DNA of 13,298 nucleotides, from contig DGDY01000074.1 of assembly GCA_002385675.1 (NCBI GenBank), positions 1 to 13,298 of the forward strand. The letters run 5' to 3'. Made by a program: the position numbers and the translations under genes. This DNA is from Anaerolineales bacterium UBA3940 (lineage in GTDB: Bacteria; Chloroflexota; Anaerolineae; Aggregatilineales; UBA3940). The notes beneath the pieces were generated by a model that saw nothing but the letters and a program-made list of their open reading frames with translations, was not told where the DNA came from and searched no databases. Positions 1 through 6,532 of the stretch are shown in pieces. Positions within the stretch are counted from its first letter, which is position 1, and each line of letters begins with the position of its first letter.

Positions 1-50
1 AGCGGCGTCACGGGTGGGGAGCACGCCCCCTGCGGCGGGACGAAGTGCCA

Positions 51-87
51 CAAAAAGAAACGAGCAGGTTTTCGCACCCTGCTCGTT
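51..87 (-). terminator. Rho-independent terminator of the small exported-protein gene
   Basis: CGAGCAGG (61-68) and CCTGCTCG (78-85) form a perfect 8-bp stem around a 9-nt loop, extendable by two A-T pairs (59-60 with 86-87). Read on the minus strand, the hairpin is followed by TTTCTTTTTG, a typical U-tract. It starts about 30 nt after the stop codon at 117-119, so it should end that transcript. Positions 1-50 hold nothing else I can name. Confidence 0.85.
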
Positions 88-116
88 CAGTTCAGGTACG
101 GGTGGGATGAGAGAGA

Positions 117-407
117 TCAGCTCCGGTTGTCGAAGTTCGCCACGCAGAAGGCGAGCACTTCTTCGGCTGTGTCGCCGCCGGAGACGGCCTCCTCAAATTC
201 GCCGAGGAATTCCGCGTAGTCGTCGGAGAAGTAGCTGCACACCGTGTAGCTGCTCCCATTCCCGGTCGTCTTCACCCCGGCCTGGATCTCGACGACCTGC
301 TCTCCGATCACCACATCGTTGAACGTGAACTTGTTTGTTTTTGCGAAGGCGGTGGTCGCCGTTGCCAGCATGGCGACAAGCACCACAAAGACCACCAGCT
401 TCTTCAT
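117..407 (-). CDS. Small exported protein of unknown function (96 aa)
   Basis: I do not recognise a family. The protein opens with a clear Sec signal peptide: two lysines, a hydrophobic core, and a likely AFA|K cleavage after residue 22. That leaves a mature chain of about 74 residues, rich in acidic residues, with two cysteines (C57 and C88) that could form a disulfide outside the membrane. There is no lipobox and no second membrane segment. The ATG at 405-407 is chosen because AGAGGAG lies 8 nt upstream and the signal peptide begins there; a longer reading to 443 adds residues with no start signal. The gene has its own predicted promoter (496-525) and its own terminator (51-87), so it is probably monocistronic. 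The function is open; a secreted structural or regulatory peptide is possible. Confidence 0.75.
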   Translation of the reverse strand: MKKLVVFVVLVAMLATATTAFAKTNKFTFNDVVIGEQVVEIQAGVKTTGNGSSYTVCSYFSDDYAEFLGEFEEAVSGGDTAEEVLAFCVANFDNRS

Positions 408-471
408 CGTTGCCGCTCCTCTAGCCCATCCAACGATGAACATAGCGTAGCATTTAGAGCATAAAAATATC

Positions 472-491
472 CTAAAAATTATCTAAAAATT
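472..491. repeat. Two direct 9-bp repeats (CTAAAAATT) with an 11-bp period
   Basis: CTAAAAATT occurs at 472-480 and again at 483-491. They sit in an A+T-rich strip between the ArsA-family stop codon and the small exported gene, just downstream of the predicted transcription start. The one-helical-turn spacing suggests a protein binding site, but A+T-rich intergenic DNA also gives such repeats by chance. Confidence 0.5.
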
Positions 492-495
492 CGGA

Positions 496-525
496 ATTAT
501 ACGGAGTACTTTAGCCCGATGTCCC
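496..525 (-). promoter_or_regulatory. Predicted sigma70-type promoter of the small exported-protein gene
   Basis: On the minus strand a perfect TATAAT (496-501) is preceded by GGGACA (520-525, 4 of 6 consensus) with an 18-bp spacer. It overlaps the 3' end of the ArsA-family gene. Transcription would start near 489, giving a leader of about 82 nt. Two copies of AATTTTTAG (483-491 and 472-480 on the minus strand) lie at the start of that leader. Confidence 0.6.
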
Positions 526-1701
526 GCTCCGGGCGAAGCGCACCACAAGGGCCCCGTTCTGCAGCTTTGCCGACTGGACTTCCAGCGGCCAGAGCGCGCG
601 AGGCAGTACAATGTTCCGCCGATACGAGCCAACCGACAGCGTGATCTCATCCGCGCTGCGGAATAGCTCGACCTGCCCTTTCTGCACAAACGGCAGCCGG
701 ATGCTGAGCGTGTAGCTGCCATCCTCGTGGCGCTCCAGCGAGTGCGTCTGCCCCTCGTACATGCGGTCGAGCGGGTCAGTATCGCCGTAAAGCGCCCGCC
801 CCAGCTCGCGTAGCAATTCCAGCCCGCCGACCTCGTTGGGGAAGAGCGGCGCGGTCAGCAGCGGCAACGGGTCGAACACCTCGTGAATCAGCGTAAGGTT
901 CTCCGCCTGACGATCCTTCCAGGCGTTGAAGTACGGATCGGAGACGGTTTCAGGGAGCAGCCGGTTGCACACCACCGCATCGACCGGGTAGCCGTACAGG
1001 TTGAGGTACGTGTATGTGCGCTGCGTCTCCTTGACGACCATGCGCTCTGCGTTGACGACGAGCCGCATCGAGGAAATGGCGCTGTCGGCGAGCATGGCGC
1101 GCACCTCGTCAAGCGTGTCGAACAGGCGCTGTACCGAGTCAACCGCCTCGACGTTCGGGCCGCTCACGCCGAAGGGCCGGGCCATCGGCGTAAGGATGCG
1201 GGCAGCGGTCCTCCCCAGCGGGATGAAGCGCTCGACCCACCAGCGTGCGGCGTCGGGCAGGGTCAGCAGGCGGAGTGTTTCGGCGGTCGGCGCGGCATCA
1301 ACAACCACCACGTCATAGTTGCCGCTCCTGGCGTACTCGCTGAGCCATAGCAGGCTCGCCCCCTCCTCCAGACCGGGCAGAATGGTCACTTCCTCCGCGA
1401 TCACGTCCTCGACGCCGCGCCGCTTGAACAGGCTGACCATGAACTTCTGGAATTCGCCCCAGTACTTTTCGATGGAGTAGTGAACGTCGATCTCCTGCGC
1501 ATCGAGGTTGTCCGCCACCCGGATCGGCTCGGGGCCAAGCTCCTGCTGGAGCGAGTCGCCCAGCGAGTGCGCGGTGTCCGTGCTGATGACGAGCGCCCGG
1601 CGGCCCAGGTCCGCCGCCCGCAGCGCGGTCGCCGCGGCGATGCTGGTCTTGCCAACGCCGCCCTTACCGGTGAAAACGATAATTCGCATGTCGTTCGCCA
1701 C
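511..1701 (-). CDS. ArsA/GET3-family anion-transporting ATPase with C-terminal HSP20-like domain
   Basis: This 396-residue cytosolic P-loop ATPase belongs to the ArsA/Get3 branch of the deviant Walker A (SIMIBI) class. It shows the P-loop GKGGVGKT at residues 12-19 with the signature lysine K13, a switch I-like DTAHS at 42-46, and a Walker B/switch II segment VVVDAAPTAETLRL at about 132-145, where ArsA proteins usually have DTAPTGHTLR. The last 75 or so residues are predicted beta-rich and resemble the HSP20-like domain seen in some bacterial ArsA proteins. Length fits a single-domain ArsA, not the tandem arsenite-pump form. No arsB, arsC or arsR gene is nearby, so arsenite transport should not be assumed. 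Single-domain members may act as chaperone or targeting ATPases. The start is a GTG with AGGA 9 nt upstream; an in-frame ATG at 1687-1689 is the alternative. Confidence 0.9.
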   Translation of the reverse strand: MANDMRIIVFTGKGGVGKTSIAAATALRAADLGRRALVISTDTAHSLGDSLQQELGPEPIRVADNLDAQEIDVHYSIEKYWGEFQKFMVSLFKRRGVEDVIAEEVTILPGLEEGASLLWLSEYARSGNYDVVVVDAAPTAETLRLLTLPDAARWWVERFIPLGRTAARILTPMARPFGVSGPNVEAVDSVQRLFDTLDEVRAMLADSAISSMRLVVNAERMVVKETQRTYTYLNLYGYPVDAVVCNRLLPETVSDPYFNAWKDRQAENLTLIHEVFDPLPLLTAPLFPNEVGGLELLRELGRALYGDTDPLDRMYEGQTHSLERHEDGSYTLSIRLPFVQKGQVELFRSADEITLSVGSYRRNIVLPRALWPLEVQSAKLQNGALVVRFARSGTSG

Positions 1702-1735
1702 GTGTCCGAGTCCTGTCTGGTTTCAACGCGTTCAC

Positions 1736-1753
1736 AGGCCCATGACTGGGCCT
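1736..1753 (-). promoter_or_regulatory. Stem-loop at the predicted 5' end of the ArsA-family mRNA
   Basis: AGGCCCA (1736-1742) and TGGGCCT (1747-1753) make a 7-bp perfect stem with a 4-nt loop. The predicted transcription start from the TATAAT at 1760-1765 falls near 1753, so the hairpin would be at the very 5' end of the transcript. It could stabilise the mRNA or be an operator. Confidence 0.5.
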
Positions 1754-1759
1754 CACGAA

Positions 1760-1765
1760 ATTATA
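1760..1765 (-). promoter_or_regulatory. Predicted -10 element of the ArsA-family gene
   Basis: A perfect TATAAT is read on the minus strand, with a leader of about 52 nt to the GTG start. No convincing -35 hexamer sits at 16-18 bp, so the call rests on the -10 alone. Confidence 0.5.
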
Positions 1766-1822
1766 GCGCGCGGCGGCGAGAAAAGTTTCAGGGGGTGTGG
1801 GTGGGGTGCAATAAAAAAACAA

Positions 1823-1908
1823 GAACCCCCACCATGTAAGCCGGAGGCTTGCACCTCCCCCTTGCAAGGGGGAGGTGGGCGGCCCGTAGGGTCGCCCGGA
1901 GGGGGTTC
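1823..1908. repeat. Palindromic intergenic element of 86 bp with terminal inverted repeats
   Basis: The ends are inverted repeats matching at 10 of 11 bases (1823-1833 and 1898-1908; the outer 8 bases, GAACCCCC and GGGGGTTC, are perfect). Inside lie three adjacent hairpins: AAGCC-gga-GGCTT (1838-1850), a perfect 26-bp palindrome (1852-1877; half-site CACCTCCCCCTTG), and a 9-bp stem with a GTA loop and one G-T pair (1877-1897). No reading frame is present. The structure looks like a REP-like or MITE-like repeat. It lies between the ArsA-family promoter and the 3' end of the toxin gene. Without the rest of the genome, copy number is unknown. Confidence 0.75.
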
Positions 1909-1937
1909 AAAAGGCCTAAGTCAGTAGTTGCGCGACA

Positions 1938-1958
1938 GCAAAATGCCAGGCGTTTTGC
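1938..1958 (-). terminator. Possible weak hairpin terminator after the toxin gene
   Basis: GCAAAA (1938-1943) pairs with TTTTGC (1953-1958), with further inner G-C pairs and one mismatch on the minus strand. It lies about 30 nt after the toxin stop codon. There is no separate U-tract after it, so termination is uncertain. Confidence 0.3.
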
Positions 1959-1988
1959 ACATTCGCGGCAGAATTGAACATGCGTATC

Positions 1989-2423
1989 TCACAACAGATC
2001 TGCCGGAGACTTGATCAATATGCCGTTAGCCTGCGCTACCTCCCCCTGACGTACATCTGCGGTCAGCAGCGGTATATTCAAGTCCGCAGCAAGTGCAAGA
2101 TACAACGCATCATAAATAGCTAAGCCATTCTGGATGCCAAGCATGAGCGCCGCCTCAAGGTATTCAACAGCAGGTTGAATTATGAGAGGTAGCTGGCTCA
2201 GATGCTGAATGGCTCGTTTCGCTTGTTGCACCGGCATCCCATGGAGACGAACATGCTTCCAAATAACATTGGTGCACTCAAGCAAGCAAAACTCGGGTAC
2301 GTGCAACGTCAGCTTACCTGGCGTCTCCAAGCCGCTTAAGAAGGCCAGAACATTATCACTCTGTTCCTCTTTGACATACGCTTGGATAAGAACACTGGCG
2401 TCAATCACAAACTGGCCGTTCAC
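1989..2423 (-). CDS. PIN-domain toxin (VapC-like ribonuclease)
   Basis: This is a 144-residue PIN-domain protein, the usual size of VapC toxins, which are Mg2+-dependent ribonucleases. The expected acidic residues are visible: D8 in VIDASV, E49 in LLECTNV, D105 in AIYDALYLALA and D123 in LLTADV. The start is a GTG whose first bases overlap the antitoxin stop codon (GTGA, 2420-2423), a typical translational coupling for type II toxin-antitoxin pairs. DNA here is noticeably lower in GC (for example 30 of 60 bases at 2101-2160 and 27 of 60 at 2341-2400) than the neighbouring gnd gene (43 of 60 at 3001-3060), which suggests acquisition by transfer. The target RNA cannot be told from sequence. Confidence 0.9.
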   Translation of the reverse strand: MNGQFVIDASVLIQAYVKEEQSDNVLAFLSGLETPGKLTLHVPEFCLLECTNVIWKHVRLHGMPVQQAKRAIQHLSQLPLIIQPAVEYLEAALMLGIQNGLAIYDALYLALAADLNIPLLTADVRQGEVAQANGILIKSPADLL

Positions 2424-2635
2424 GCATCCCGATCCTCGCGCAGCATTTCCAGGCTCGACTTGGTACCCGGAGGAGGAACCCAGATATTTTCACGCATGGC
2501 AGCCAAAAGATCAGCAATCGGGCGATCTGATTTCTGTCTATAGCTGGCCAGCCTTGCCCGCATCCGCTCGTCAACGACCTGTTCAATGAGTCGACGAAGC
2601 TGATGCATATCCATGTCACCAACTTTTTCTGTCAC
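2420..2635 (-). CDS. Antitoxin partner of the PIN toxin
   Basis: This 71-residue protein is encoded directly upstream of the PIN toxin and overlaps it by 4 bp. The N-terminal half is helical and charged (roughly residues 8-50) and shows no obvious AbrB, ribbon-helix-helix or Phd signature. The C-terminal tail, from IWVPPPGTKSSLEMLREDRD at about 51-70, is the sort of extended segment that wraps a VapC active site, and I recall similar PPPG...LREDRD tails in cyanobacterial and Chloroflexota antitoxins. The start is a GTG at 2633-2635, supported by a strong AGGAGGTG 5 nt upstream (2641-2648); internal ATGs at 2614 and 2608 lack such support. It should neutralise the toxin and may repress the operon. 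Confidence 0.85.
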   Translation of the reverse strand: MTEKVGDMDMHQLRRLIEQVVDERMRARLASYRQKSDRPIADLLAAMRENIWVPPPGTKSSLEMLREDRDA

Positions 2636-2659
2636 AGGCGCACCTCCTCATCTCGTCAC

Positions 2660-2688
2660 ATTATAGCGGAGGTATCAGCTATTCACAT
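2660..2688 (-). promoter_or_regulatory. Predicted promoter of the toxin-antitoxin operon
   Basis: On the minus strand a perfect TATAAT (2660-2665) is preceded, at a 17-bp spacing, by ATGTGA (2683-2688; 3 of 6 consensus). Transcription would start near 2653, only a few bases before the strong ribosome binding site (2641-2648). Confidence 0.55.
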
Positions 2689-2750
2689 GGCGACGAAATT
2701 TGATCGATCAGAAACGTCGTCGTGTCACCAGATGGAGCCAGTTCCGCCCT

Positions 2751-4208
2751 TCACTTCCCTTCCGACGCCTTCTCAACGCCCTCGTCGTCCGGCGTCTCGG
2801 GCGGGACGAGCCACATCGTATGGAACGTGCCTTCGCGGTCGAGCCGCTCGTAGGTATGCGCGCCGAAGAAGTCGCGCTGCGCCTGGATCAGGTTCGCGGG
2901 GAGCCGCGCGCTGCGGTAGCTGTCGTAGTAGGCCAGCGCCGAACTCAGCGCGGGCACCGGGATGCCCAGCTCAACTCCCGTCTTGACCACATGCCGCCAC
3001 GCCTCCTGCTGCCCCGCCAACTGCTCGCGGAAGTGCGGCGCGAGCAGCAGGTTGGGCAGATCGGGCTGCTCGGCAAACGCCGCGCGGATGTCGTCGAGGA
3101 ACCGCGCACGGATGATGCAGCCACCGCGCCAGATCTTCGCGACCTCGCTGTAACTCAACCCGTAGCCGTACTCGTCGCTGGCAAGCCGCATCAGCCCGAA
3201 GCCCTGCGCGTAGGTGGCGATCTCCGTCGCATACAGCGCCTGCTCCGCCGCCCGGATGAACGCATCGCGGTCGCCCTCATAGCGGCCCTCCGGCCCGGCG
3301 AGCACTTTCGCCGCCTCCTCGCGCTCCTGCTTGTACGCCGAGATGATCCGCGACTCGACCGCCTGTGTGATCGTCGGGATGGGGTAGCCGAGGTCCATCG
3401 CGTCCTGGCTGGTCCATTTGCCGGTTCCCTTCTGCGCGGCCCGGTCAAGGATCAGATCGACAAGCGGCTGGCCCGTCTCGTCGTCCACCTGCGGGAAGAT
3501 CTCAGCCGTGATCTCGATCAGGAACGACTCGAGCATCCCCTTGTTCCACCGAGCGAAGATCTCGCCCATCTCCTCGTTCGACAGGCCCAGCCCGCGCCGG
3601 AAGAGGTCATACACCTCGGCGATGGCCTGCATCACCCCGTACTCGATGCCGTTATGCACCATCTTGACGTAATGCCCCGCGCCGCGCGGCCCCAGATAGC
3701 TCACGCAGGGCTCACCGTTTACCTTTGCGGCGATGTCCTCAAACAGCTTCTGCACGCGGGCATAGGCTTCGGGCTGGCCGCCCGGCATGATGCTCGGCCC
3801 CCACAGCGCGCCCTCCTCCCCGCCGGAGACGCCGACGCCGAGGAAGTTGATGCCGTCCTCCGCGAGCGCGGCGGCGCGGCGCTCGGTGTCCTTGTACCAC
3901 GAGTTGCCGCCGTCGATGATGATGTCGCCCGGCTCAAGGTGGGGCTTCAACTGGTCGATCACCGCATCGACCGCCGCTCCGGCTTTCACCATCAGGAGCA
4001 CGCGGCGCGGCGTCTCGACGGCGTCGGCGAGGGCCTGCATGTCGTAGGCTGAGACAATGTTCTTGCCCTCCGCCCCCGCCATGAACTCGTCGGTAACCGC
4101 GGAGGTCCGGTTGTACACGGCCACCTGGTAGCCGTTGCGCTCCATGTTCAACACCAGGTTCTGGCCCATCACGGCCAGCCCGATCACGCCAATATCAGCC
4201 TTTGCCAT
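2751..4208 (-). CDS. gnd: 6-phosphogluconate dehydrogenase, decarboxylating
   Basis: The enzyme converts 6-phosphogluconate and NADP+ to ribulose 5-phosphate, CO2 and NADPH in the oxidative pentose phosphate pathway, in the cytosol. The 485 residues match the long, full-length class. The Rossmann fold starts with GVIGLAVMGQNL (7-18), NRT (33-35) marks NADP+ preference, the substrate loop SGGEEGA is at 128-134, and GHYVKMVHNGIEY holds the catalytic K182 and E189. The ATG at 4206-4208 is chosen because GGAGAG lies 4 nt upstream and the NADP motif follows at the usual distance; an upstream TTG at 4262 would add 18 unrelated residues. It lies 50 bp after the BNR-propeller gene and is probably the last gene of the cysS-led run. 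I see no strong terminator after it. Confidence 0.95.
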   Translation of the reverse strand: MAKADIGVIGLAVMGQNLVLNMERNGYQVAVYNRTSAVTDEFMAGAEGKNIVSAYDMQALADAVETPRRVLLMVKAGAAVDAVIDQLKPHLEPGDIIIDGGNSWYKDTERRAAALAEDGINFLGVGVSGGEEGALWGPSIMPGGQPEAYARVQKLFEDIAAKVNGEPCVSYLGPRGAGHYVKMVHNGIEYGVMQAIAEVYDLFRRGLGLSNEEMGEIFARWNKGMLESFLIEITAEIFPQVDDETGQPLVDLILDRAAQKGTGKWTSQDAMDLGYPIPTITQAVESRIISAYKQEREEAAKVLAGPEGRYEGDRDAFIRAAEQALYATEIATYAQGFGLMRLASDEYGYGLSYSEVAKIWRGGCIIRARFLDDIRAAFAEQPDLPNLLLAPHFREQLAGQQEAWRHVVKTGVELGIPVPALSSALAYYDSYRSARLPANLIQAQRDFFGAHTYERLDREGTFHTMWLVPPETPDDEGVEKASEGK

Positions 4209-4258
4209 CGCTCTCTCCACGTTGCTTAAGTGTGACTGAATGTCCGGGGCTGCTGCGC

Positions 4259-5251
4259 TCAACGCAGCATGACCAGCGCATGGTCAATACGCCCCAGGTT
4301 GACGGGGATCTGCTGCCACGTCTCGCCGTAATCGGTGGTACGCCAGAGGTCGCCGTTGCGCAGCCCGGCGATCACCTCGCCCGGCTCCGGCGTGAGCAGG
4401 GCATACGGCATGAAGTCGAGCGGCTGCGGCAGCCCGCCGCCCAGCTTCTGCCACGGCTCGCCCGCGCGCCGCCGGAAGATGAACGCCTCCGCGATGCCCC
4501 GGTCGCTGTGCGCCTGGCGCGGGCTCGGTGAAACGGACACGTACCACGTCTCCGGGTCCTCAGGGTCCGCTCCGACCGCCCAGCCGTAGCTGCGGTCAAG
4601 CCCCTCGCGGGGGATCTCCCACGTGCGGCCCGCGTCCCGGCTGATCGCCGCCCCGCCGCCCGAGCCGCCCTCGTAGACGTACTCGCCGCGCGTGCGGTGG
4701 AAGGTCAGCGAGTGGCAGTCGGCAAGGGCGTTGGGCAGCGGCGCAGACCACGTTCGCCCGCCGTCCTCACTGCGGATCACCGCGCCATACTCGATCCCGG
4801 CGACGATCAGGTCAGGGTCAACAGGCGAGATGTCGATGCCGTTGACGTAGGCCGTGCCCGGCGGTTCGGCAGGCGACCACCACTCGTCGCGCCCCGGAAT
4901 GTCACGGAAGCCCTCAAGCTCCTGCCACGTGTCGCCCCCATCCCGCGAGGCGAACACCAGCGGCGGCTTCGCCCCGGCGACCACCCAACCGGGCGTCGTT
5001 GGACTGACCGCCATCGACTTGATGATCTGCCCGTCCAGCCCGACCCTCTGCCACGTCCGCCCGGCATCGTCTGAGCGCAGCACGCCCGCGCCCTGCGTCC
5101 CCGCAAAGAGCCGGTCGGGGTTGTGCGGATCGACCGTCAGGCAGCGCACATCCTCGCCGGGCAGCAGGTGCTCGACCTGCCACTGCCCGTTGAGGAACGC
5201 GGCCCGCGCAATGCCAGGCCGCGTGTTACTTATGAACACCGTATCTCTCAT
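4259..5251 (-). CDS. BNR/Asp-box repeat beta-propeller protein, predicted cytosolic
   Basis: The 330-residue protein contains five Asp-box motifs: SDDAGRTW (60-67), SRDGGDTW (102-109), SEDGGRTW (161-168), SRDAGRTW (204-211) and TDYGETW (306-312). These mark the turns of a sialidase/sortilin-type beta-propeller. It has no signal peptide or membrane segment, unlike most exported Asp-box proteins, and no sialidase FRIP motif or catalytic arginine triad that I can identify, so glycosidase activity should not be assumed. The ATG overlaps the cysS stop (ATGA, 5248-5251) and there is little ribosome binding site, so translation probably depends on ribosomes finishing cysS. A ligand-binding or scaffold role is possible; the function is unknown. 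Confidence 0.85.
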   Translation of the reverse strand: MRDTVFISNTRPGIARAAFLNGQWQVEHLLPGEDVRCLTVDPHNPDRLFAGTQGAGVLRSDDAGRTWQRVGLDGQIIKSMAVSPTTPGWVVAGAKPPLVFASRDGGDTWQELEGFRDIPGRDEWWSPAEPPGTAYVNGIDISPVDPDLIVAGIEYGAVIRSEDGGRTWSAPLPNALADCHSLTFHRTRGEYVYEGGSGGGAAISRDAGRTWEIPREGLDRSYGWAVGADPEDPETWYVSVSPSPRQAHSDRGIAEAFIFRRRAGEPWQKLGGGLPQPLDFMPYALLTPEPGEVIAGLRNGDLWRTTDYGETWQQIPVNLGRIDHALVMLR

Positions 5252-6462
5252 ACCAGATGCGGATCTTCCAACCTCAGACCGAGCACCCCGGCGAGGGTGC
5301 GCAGCGTCACCTGCGCGGCGATCACGTCGTCACCCGCCTCCAGGCACTCGGCAATGGCGTTCGCAAGGCTTTCCAGGTGGCCCACCGCACGCGGCGTGTC
5401 GAGGTCGTCATCCATAGCCGCCCTAAACGCCTTCTCGTACGGCTCGGGGTCAAGCGAGTGCTCGCCCGCGCCCGCGCGCGCCAGCAACTCGGCCCACCGC
5501 GTGACCTGCGCCTGAGCCTCCTCCAGCCCCTGCTCGGCGTCGTCGGCGCTCCAGTCCTCGCGGTAGTGGTGCTTGGCGAGGTACAGGCGGAGCGCATCCG
5601 CCGAATACGTCTCCAGCAGGTCTTTGACAAAGAGCATGTTGCCCAGCGACTTGCTCATCTTCTCACCCTGGTAGCGCACCATCGCCACGTGGAACCAGTA
5701 GCGCACGAACGGCTTGACGCCGCTGGAGTGCTCGGATTGGGCAATCTCGCAGTCGTGATGCGGGAAGATCAGATCCGCGCCCCCGGCGTGAATGTCCACC
5801 GTCGGGCCGAGGTAGCGGGTGCTCATCGCCGAACACTCGATATGCCAGCCGGGCCGTCCCTTCCCCCACGGGCTGTCCCATGTCGGCTCGCCCGGCTGGG
5901 CGGCCTGCCATAGCACAAAGTCGAGCGGATCGCGCTTGTTGGGGTCGTCGGGGTAGTTGCCGCGCTCGTTGGCAGTCGCGAGCATGTCGGCGTAGCCCAT
6001 CTTCGCCAACTGTCCGAAGTCCTGGTCGGCGCGCACGTCATAGTACACGCTGCCGTTCTTTTCGTAGGCGTAGCCGCGTTCCAGCAGCGTCGAGATCATC
6101 TCCTGCATGGCCGCGATCTCCTGCGTGGCCCACACGTAGTGATCCGGCGGGCGCACGTTGAGCGCCCTCATATCGGCGCGGTACTTGCGCGTCTCCTCGC
6201 GGGCCAGCTCGTCCCAGCGCATGCCGACCTTCTTCGCCTGCCGCAGAATGTCGTCGTCGATGTCGGTGACATTCTCGACGCGGACGGTGCGGTAGCCCTT
6301 GTATTCCAGGTAGCGGGCCAGGATGTCAAAGCAGACGAAGTTGAATGCGTGGCCCAGGTGGGTGGTGTCGTAGGGCGTCACCCCACAGATGTACATGCGG
6401 AAGATTCCATCGGAAGTCGTGACCGGTTCAAGGTCACGCGTGAGGGTATTGTAGAGCTTCAC
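5248..6462 (-). CDS. cysS: Cysteine--tRNA ligase, short form with MshC-like signatures
   Basis: This class I synthetase joins cysteine to tRNA(Cys). It shows HLGH (35-38) for the HIGH motif and KMSKS (268-272). The four zinc ligands of CysS are all present: C26, C210, H235 and E239 (in PHHDCE). At 404 residues it is shorter than the usual 460 or so, and TPYDTTHLGHA, the KRDPLD segment and PGEPTWDSPWGKGRPGWHIEC look much like MshC, the mycothiol-pathway cysteine ligase derived from CysS. MshC usually lacks the glutamate zinc ligand, which is kept here, and no other mycothiol gene is nearby, so CysS is preferred. The GTG start at 6460-6462 has AGAGAGG 5 nt upstream; the upstream extension to 6672 runs through hairpin repeats and is rejected. 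It overlaps the next gene by 4 bp. Confidence 0.85.
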   Translation of the reverse strand: MKLYNTLTRDLEPVTTSDGIFRMYICGVTPYDTTHLGHAFNFVCFDILARYLEYKGYRTVRVENVTDIDDDILRQAKKVGMRWDELAREETRKYRADMRALNVRPPDHYVWATQEIAAMQEMISTLLERGYAYEKNGSVYYDVRADQDFGQLAKMGYADMLATANERGNYPDDPNKRDPLDFVLWQAAQPGEPTWDSPWGKGRPGWHIECSAMSTRYLGPTVDIHAGGADLIFPHHDCEIAQSEHSSGVKPFVRYWFHVAMVRYQGEKMSKSLGNMLFVKDLLETYSADALRLYLAKHHYREDWSADDAEQGLEEAQAQVTRWAELLARAGAGEHSLDPEPYEKAFRAAMDDDLDTPRAVGHLESLANAIAECLEAGDDVIAAQVTLRTLAGVLGLRLEDPHLV

Positions 6463-6532
6463 AGCCACCTCTCTGTCTGACGAAACTATCCTCATGAGTG
6501 TAGCGCGAAATGAAACCGGGTGGAAGGTCAGG

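Noticed and set aside
14..322. A 102-codon plus-strand frame at the window start
   Set aside because: It runs through the terminator hairpin and opposite the small exported-protein gene, and its product is a low-complexity Arg/Ser-rich sequence.
1801..1920. The C- and G-rich repeats as a CRISPR-like or transposase-bearing element
   Set aside because: There are no regularly spaced repeats with spacers, no cas gene and no transposase frame; the signal is fully explained by nested inverted repeats.
2700..4052. A 450-codon open frame on the plus strand across gnd
   Set aside because: It lies opposite the full-length gnd gene, whose motifs are unmistakable. Its product is Arg/Leu-rich with no family features, as expected for an antisense shadow in GC-rich DNA.
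4209..4262. TTG start for gnd, overlapping the propeller stop codon
   Set aside because: It adds 18 residues not found in the family, while the ATG at 4206-4208 has GGAGAG at a good distance.
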